The position numbers were made by a program, and so were the translations under genes. Positions 14,247 to 17,464 of a stretch of DNA of 17,464 nucleotides are shown here, piece by piece. The notes under the pieces were generated by a model. The model was not told the DNA's origin. It was given only the letters and a program-made list of their open reading frames with translations, and made no database searches. Numbering within the stretch: position 1 is the stretch's first letter; every line of letters starts with the position of its first letter. The stretch is from Verrucomicrobiota bacterium (GTDB lineage Bacteria > Verrucomicrobiota > Verrucomicrobiia > Limisphaerales > UBA1096), in NCBI GenBank assembly GCA_003972865.1, contig QOAX01000116.1, positions 1 to 17,464 of the forward strand, written 5' to 3'.

Positions 14247-16361
14247 TCAAAGACGCATCAGGAATTCATTTGAGGCCAGCAGCGCATGGCACAACTCACT
14301 CCACGCACCTTCGCCCGCTTGCTTTAAAAACGCCGCTGCCTCGCGCTGTTCCTGCGCGGTAATGGGTCGGTTCAGTAGCGACAGCCAAAGGTATTCTAGT
14401 CGCTTCGCATCGTCGGCCGTCTCCTTTTTCATTCGCGCAGCCAGGGCGGCCACGTGTTTTTTTACCTCAGGGCTGTTCATCAAGAATAACGCCTGTGTGG
14501 GCACCGCCGTGATGGCGCGTTGGCCAGTGAACTCCGACGGCTGCGCGAAGTCGAACACGTTGCGTAGTTCAGCTGGACCCGGCTGCGCGGCGGAGCGGAT
14601 GATCGGCAGGTAAATGGTTCGCTCGAACTCCTGTCCCGGCCGCCATTTTCGCAGGCTGAACGACGGTGGATTCACATTCTTCGGGTCGATATTGTTCACG
14701 TTCTCCTGGAACTCCAACGGTAGAGCCGGTCCGCCGGTGGAGGGCTTGAGTTTGCCGCTGGTGAAAATCATTGCGTCGCGCAGTGCCTCGGCATCGAGTC
14801 GGAAGCGGTTCATCCGCCAGAGCAGGCGGTTGTCGGGGTCGGTCGCGTGATTGCGTTCATCGTGCGCGCTGCTGAGTCGATACGTGCGGCTGAGCACCAG
14901 CGAGCGAATAAGCCGCTTTTGCGACCAGCCTTCGCGCATGAAACGGTCGGCCAAAAAATCGAGCAGCGCCGGGTGCGACGGCCGTTCGCCGGGCAACCCG
15001 AAGTAATCGACCGTGCGGACCAGTCCTTCGCCGAAGAGCTTCTGCCAGGTGCGGTTCACCGCCACGCGCGCGGTCAGCGGGTTGTCGCGGCCGGCCACCC
15101 AGTCGGCCAACTCGCGCCGGCCACTTTGGTCCCGCGGGATTTCCGGCCGCGCGCTGGAGGCCACATGCAAAAAGCCGCGCGGCACTACTTTGCCCAGTGC
15201 GCGTGGGTTGCCGCGGATGGTGATTTTCATGTCGCCCGGTTTCTCGACATCCCGCACGCCATGCGCCCTCGGCACGCTAGGCGCGAAAAATTCCGCGTGC
15301 GTGATTTCCTTGTCCAACTTCACGATGCAACCGGCCTTTTCGTCACGCTCCTTCGTGAGCTTGCCGCGCTCCTCCTTGGGCAGGTCCTTCTTTTTAAGCT
15401 GATCGTCCAACTCAGCCTTGCGTTTCCTCGCCGCCTCGCGCTCGCCTTTCAGCTTGGCGAGTCGATCCGCATGGGCCTTTTCGTGTTTGTCGCGCTCCGC
15501 CTTTTGCGCCTCGGTCTCCGGCAGTTCAATGACATTCACATCGCTCCACACGCCGCGCTTGGTTTTATACACCGTCGACGTTCCGCGAAAAAATCCGGCC
15601 ATCGCGTAATAATCGCCCTGTGTGATGGGATCAAACTTGTGGTCGTGGCAGCGCGCGCAGCCAATCGACATGCCAAGGAACGCCTTGCCCGTTTTCTGGA
15701 GTTGCTGATCGACGATGTCCACATGCAACTTCGCCTTGTCGGCCTCGACAATCTCGATGTCGCCCAGCACGAGAAAGCCGGTCGCCACCAGGTTCGCCGC
15801 GCGTTCCTCCACCGTCTTGTGCGGCAACAGGTCGCCGGCAATCTGCTCGCGAATGAACCGGTCGAATGGCTTGTCGTTGTTGTAAGCGTCGATGACGTAA
15901 TCGCGATAGCGCCACGCGTGCTCGGCGAAGACATTGTTCGAGGTGCCGATTTGGTCCGCATATCCCACAAGGTCCAGCCAATGCCGCGCCCACCGTTCGC
16001 CAAACGCCTGCGAAGCCAATAGCCGGTCGACTACTTTCTCACGCGCCTGCGTCGACTGGTCCGCCTCAAACACGCGAATCTCCTCCACCGTTGGCGGCAG
16101 TCCGGTCAGGTCAAAACTCACCCGCCTCCGCCAAGTGAAACGATCTGACTCTGCCACAGGGCGAAGCCCCTTCTGCTCGAGCCGGTTTAAGATGAAACGG
16201 TCAAGGTCTCCCAACGGCCAGGCCTTGTCGTGCACTTTTGGGGGTTTGGGGTTGGCAACCGGCTTGAAAGCCCAATGAGTCTTCTCCGCACCGAAAACCA
16301 CAGCACAGGCAAACGCCAATAGGATCCCCCCTGTACGAATAATTTGCCCGCAACTTTTCAA
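14247..16361 (-). CDS. DUF1549/DUF1553 exported protein with CxxCH motif
   Basis: The 704-residue product starts at TTG 16361 and has an N-terminal signal (GGILLAFACAVVFGA). DUF1549 spans about residues 50-260, with WPLGDLDRFILNRLEQKGL, FGERWARHWLDLVGYAD and GCARCHDHKFDPI, whose CxxCH (235-239) could bind haem. A charged coiled-coil segment covers about 285-350. DUF1553 occupies the C-terminal half, with RRELADWVAGRDNPLTARV, VDYFGLPGERPSHPALLDF, RLIRSLVLSRTYRLS and a final FLMNSPEVKKHVAALA. Many relatives carry an extra N-terminal cytochrome domain (PSD1); this one lacks it. It forms an operon with DUF1501, two bases apart. The TTG start lies nine bases after a promoter-like -10 box, so initiation could be leaderless or further downstream. 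Confidence 0.93.
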   Translation of the reverse strand: MKSCGQIIRTGGILLAFACAVVFGAEKTHWAFKPVANPKPPKVHDKAWPLGDLDRFILNRLEQKGLRPVAESDRFTWRRRVSFDLTGLPPTVEEIRVFEADQSTQAREKVVDRLLASQAFGERWARHWLDLVGYADQIGTSNNVFAEHAWRYRDYVIDAYNNDKPFDRFIREQIAGDLLPHKTVEERAANLVATGFLVLGDIEIVEADKAKLHVDIVDQQLQKTGKAFLGMSIGCARCHDHKFDPITQGDYYAMAGFFRGTSTVYKTKRGVWSDVNVIELPETEAQKAERDKHEKAHADRLAKLKGEREAARKRKAELDDQLKKKDLPKEERGKLTKERDEKAGCIVKLDKEITHAEFFAPSVPRAHGVRDVEKPGDMKITIRGNPRALGKVVPRGFLHVASSARPEIPRDQSGRRELADWVAGRDNPLTARVAVNRTWQKLFGEGLVRTVDYFGLPGERPSHPALLDFLADRFMREGWSQKRLIRSLVLSRTYRLSSAHDERNHATDPDNRLLWRMNRFRLDAEALRDAMIFTSGKLKPSTGGPALPLEFQENVNNIDPKNVNPPSFSLRKWRPGQEFERTIYLPIIRSAAQPGPAELRNVFDFAQPSEFTGQRAITAVPTQALFLMNSPEVKKHVAALAARMKKETADDAKRLEYLWLSLLNRPITAQEQREAAAFLKQAGEGAWSELCHALLASNEFLMRL

Positions 16362-16370
16362 ATCGAGAGA

Positions 16371-16399
16371 ATTTTTCCAACCAACTGGAGAATTGTCAA
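16371..16399 (-). promoter_or_regulatory. Candidate promoter of the DUF1549/DUF1501 operon
   Basis: A perfect TTGACA (16399-16394) is followed after exactly 17 bases by AAAAAT (16376-16371), four of six matches to TATAAT. The predicted start codon (TTG 16361) lies nine bases beyond, so the transcript would start almost at the start codon. The box begins just after the terminal stop of the broken ankyrin lipoprotein 5' end, so the operon seems to bring its own promoter. Confidence 0.4.
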
Positions 16400-16400
16400 A

Positions 16401-16610
16401 TTAACAGGGGGGCACAAGGGCAAAATGGGGCATTCCGTAAATTATTGAATCAGGTCTCCGCCCCGCCGCCGGTTCTGAGGACGATTCTGGTTTTGCAGGT
16501 TCGGCAACTGGTTCAGCGGGTTCGGCTTCTACTGGAGGAGTCGACTATTGCGACTCCCCACACCCCACCAACAGCACGGCTGCGATTGTTGTGATTAGGA
16601 GGTGTTTCAT
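16401..16610 (-). pseudogene. Broken ankyrin-lipoprotein 5' end, copy 3
   Basis: The frame starts MKHLLITTIAAVLLVGCGES at ATG 16610, matching the starts at 211 and 7999, then meets TAG at codon 22 (16545-16547). Beyond this stop the frame stays open and still matches the Glu/Pro/Ala linker of copy 1 (EPVAEPAKPE) to about 16485, then ends at TAA 16401-16403 with no ankyrin repeats. A single base change made the nonsense codon (CAA then TAG, where copy 1 has CAG TCG). It is a decayed gene start lying directly upstream of the DUF1549/DUF1501 operon. Confidence 0.8.
16599..16610 (-). repeat. 12-bp direct repeat, left copy, flanking AT-rich insert
   Basis: GAGGTGTTTCAT here is identical to 17357-17368. 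Both are the first codons (ATGAAACACCTC) of the ankyrin lipoprotein gene; the DNA between them is an AT-rich foreign-looking gene. Removing the interval plus one repeat copy would restore a remnant-to-start ATGA junction like the one at 208-211. The same 12-mer also begins the gene at 7999, so it is a gene start as well as a possible target duplication. Confidence 0.6.
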
Positions 16611-16641
16611 ATCATGGAAAACGTTATCCCTATCGATTAGA

Positions 16642-16950
16642 TTACTTAGTAAACTTAGCAAGCACCTGCATCCCTTCCTCTAGAAATTGACTCAACTTGT
16701 TTGGGCTGATTCGCTCGTTTAACCGATAAAAAAGCATTTGATTGGCTCCGCCTTCCACACTTAATCCAGGCTTAGATTCAAAGAAGTCTAGTAATTGTTC
16801 ATTAAACAAATTACGGACCGATTCCTCTGGATTTCCCTGAAGTAAATAATCATTTGAAAACTTTGGGTGACTGGAAAAATCAATGTCTTGCAGATCGTAA
16901 ATTTGATGAAATTTTTTTTTCTGGACGCAAAACAAATTGAGGCAAATCAA
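16642..16950 (-). pseudogene. C-terminal part of the frameshifted membrane-protein gene
   Basis: The meaningful sequence begins at the A9 tract (16912-16920) and reads FHQIYDLQDIDFSSHPKF onward for 89 residues to LAKFTK. It joins smoothly to the upstream frame if one A is dropped (RPEKK then FHQIYD), giving a 229-residue protein. The pattern IDFSSHPKFSNDYLLQG, then LSVEGGANQMLFYRL, reminds me of an uncharacterised bacterial family of N-terminally anchored proteins; I know no assigned function. The nominal start at 16950 is an artefact of the shifted frame. Codon use is strongly AT-biased, unlike the flanking genes. Confidence 0.65.
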
Positions 16951-17332
16951 GTTTAGATGAACAAAAGTAAACTACTGATTGCTTATACTCTGTAGCGTAA
17001 CTAACTCCTCCACCAGCACCGGAACCACCTCCTCCACTGAAACTACCTCCTCCACCAATCTCAAAAGTAAAGTCAAAGAAAGCTAGTTCAGTTTCCTTAT
17101 CTTCTTGATGAAGCATATTGGTAATCTTAGACTTTGAATTCATGGAAAAAAGATAAAAGTATTCTAGATAATCATAAAGTGAATCATCCCCTTTGGGATA
17201 AAAAGGAATATTTAAATCATTTGCTGTTTCTTTAAGATTCTTACTTCTCTTTAGCTGCGGCCACCAAAAAAAGTAAAAAGCTATTAACCCAAGAAATATT
17301 ATAAACAAAACCTCTTGAATTAAACTTGACAT
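16880..17332 (-). CDS. N-terminal part of an AT-rich membrane-anchored protein gene (frameshifted)
   Basis: The frame starts MSSLIQEVLFIIFLGLIAFY at ATG 17332, with one membrane helix at about residues 5-25. A soluble region follows with a Gly/Ser-rich stretch (residues 93-109) and SVVYFCSSKLDLPQFVLRPE. Ten out-of-frame residues after Lys140 end the frame at 150. The true product is probably 229 residues, continuing in the frame at 16642-16919. The gene starts nine bases after a short out-of-frame stub of the ankyrin lipoprotein start (17342-17368). The shift could be a real mutation, a sequencing error in the A9 tract, or transcriptional slippage. Function unknown. Confidence 0.7.
   Translation of the reverse strand: MSSLIQEVLFIIFLGLIAFYFFWWPQLKRSKNLKETANDLNIPFYPKGDDSLYDYLEYFYLFSMNSKSKITNMLHQEDKETELAFFDFTFEIGGGGSFSGGGGSGAGGGVSYATEYKQSVVYFCSSKLDLPQFVLRPEKKISSNLRSARH
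16912..16920 (-). other. A9 homopolymer at the frameshift point
   Basis: Nine consecutive A on the coding strand follow CCAG and precede TTTCATC. With eight A the frame reads RPEKKFHQIYD and joins the two halves of the gene. Runs of nine A are known to allow RNA polymerase slippage, so a fraction of transcripts might encode the full protein. Homopolymers are also a common site of sequencing error. Confidence 0.6.
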
Positions 17333-17341
17333 GAAAATTAG

Positions 17342-17368
17342 TTAATTAAGAAAAGAGAGGTGTTTCAT
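17342..17368 (-). pseudogene. Stub of ankyrin-lipoprotein 5' end, including right copy of 12-bp repeat
   Basis: ATG 17368 opens MKHLSFLN and stops at TAA 17342-17344. Only the first four codons match the ankyrin lipoprotein start; identity ends at 17357. The ATG overlaps the TGA of ankyrin remnant 5 (ATGA, 17365-17368), the same arrangement as at 208-211. The interruption begins immediately afterwards with AT-rich DNA. Confidence 0.6.
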
Positions 17369-17421
17369 TTCCCTTCAGATTTCAATTCTTTAGCTGTCTT
17401 GCCGCCGTGTTTGCGGAGTAG
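17365..17421 (-). repeat. Ankyrin-gene 3' remnant, copy 5
   Basis: The minus strand encodes LLRKHGGKTAKELKSEGK and TGA. It matches copies 1 to 4, with Ser for Ala near the end. Upstream sequence to the window edge contains in-frame stops, so an intact ankyrin body does not precede it. The stop overlaps the stub start as ATGA. Confidence 0.78.
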
Positions 17422-17464
17422 GTTGGGGTCAGGGAATCACCCCTGCCGAGGACTATTTTGATTG

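Larger units (their letters stand above)
16611..17356. other. AT-rich candidate insertion carrying a single gene
   Basis: Base composition changes visibly from the GC-rich neighbours to AT-rich DNA with many A and T runs. The segment holds one frameshifted gene on the minus strand and is bounded by a 12-bp direct repeat. No terminal inverted repeats, transposase or integrase were found. It sits precisely at the start codon of an ankyrin lipoprotein gene. Horizontal acquisition is inferred from composition and position. Confidence 0.5.

Noticed and set aside
14847..16022. 391-codon open frame on the plus strand
   Set aside because: It lies opposite the DUF1549/DUF1553 gene, whose motifs are clear; composition alone explains the long antisense frame.
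12747..16648. Shared 13-mer GATTAGATTACTT at 12745-12757 and 16636-16648
   Set aside because: A 13-base match between two AT-rich sites is expected by chance in a window of this length, and flanks do not match.
1..17464. CRISPR array, tRNA, rRNA or transposase
   Set aside because: No regularly spaced repeats, cloverleaf, conserved rRNA segments or transposase motifs were seen; the five short repeats are spaced irregularly by kilobases.

Overview
The window looks like a chromosomal piece from the PVC group of bacteria, most likely Verrucomicrobiota. This is inferred from gene families: a DUF1549/DUF1553 gene next to a DUF1501 gene, a Cys-type sulfatase, a DUF1080 protein, Tat-exported phosphoesterase, and three pseudopilins with the N-terminal core FTLIELLVVIAIIAIL and an H-X9-DG-type C-terminus. 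No rRNA, tRNA, CRISPR array, transposase or integrase was seen. Almost all genes lie on the minus strand; only pcm and mpg are on the plus strand. Several best starts are ATG codons 40 to 170 bases inside longer TTG-started frames, and obvious Shine-Dalgarno sites are scarce.

Layout from right to left, the direction of transcription: a short ankyrin-gene 3' remnant at the right edge; an AT-rich insert with one frameshifted membrane-protein gene (16642-17332); a broken lipoprotein/ankyrin gene start (16401-16610); a DUF1549/DUF1553 plus DUF1501 operon (12832-16361) followed by an orphan signal peptide; a second ankyrin 3' remnant; a sulfatase, alpha/beta hydrolase and DUF1080 block (9121-12631); a third remnant; pseudopilin 3 and a chimeric lipoprotein with a cupredoxin-like end (6611-8872); a structured palindrome with a fourth remnant; mpg, a deacylase/glutaminase-like fusion, and pcm (3373-6372); pseudopilin 2, a metallophosphoesterase and pseudopilin 1 (293-3028); a fifth remnant; and the start of an apparently intact ankyrin lipoprotein gene running off the left edge (1-211).

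The most striking pattern is the set of ankyrin-lipoprotein gene ends. Five copies of the same 3' coding end (LLRKHGGKTGEELKAEGK-like) and three copies of the same 5' coding end (MKHLLLTTIAAVLLVGCGESQ-like, plus a four-codon stub), all in one orientation, sit at the boundaries between otherwise unrelated gene blocks. At two places the stop of the 3' end overlaps the start of the 5' end as ATGA. The simplest reading is that a tandem family of ankyrin lipoprotein genes was interrupted or had its bodies replaced, so that gene ends now bracket the accessory genes.

Functionally, the sulfatase, hydrolase, DUF1080, DUF1501 and DUF1549/1553 proteins are all predicted to be exported and fit the breakdown of sulfated or complex polysaccharides. 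The pseudopilins, chimeric lipoprotein and deacylase fusion also act outside the cytoplasm. Pcm and Mpg are ordinary protein- and DNA-repair enzymes.
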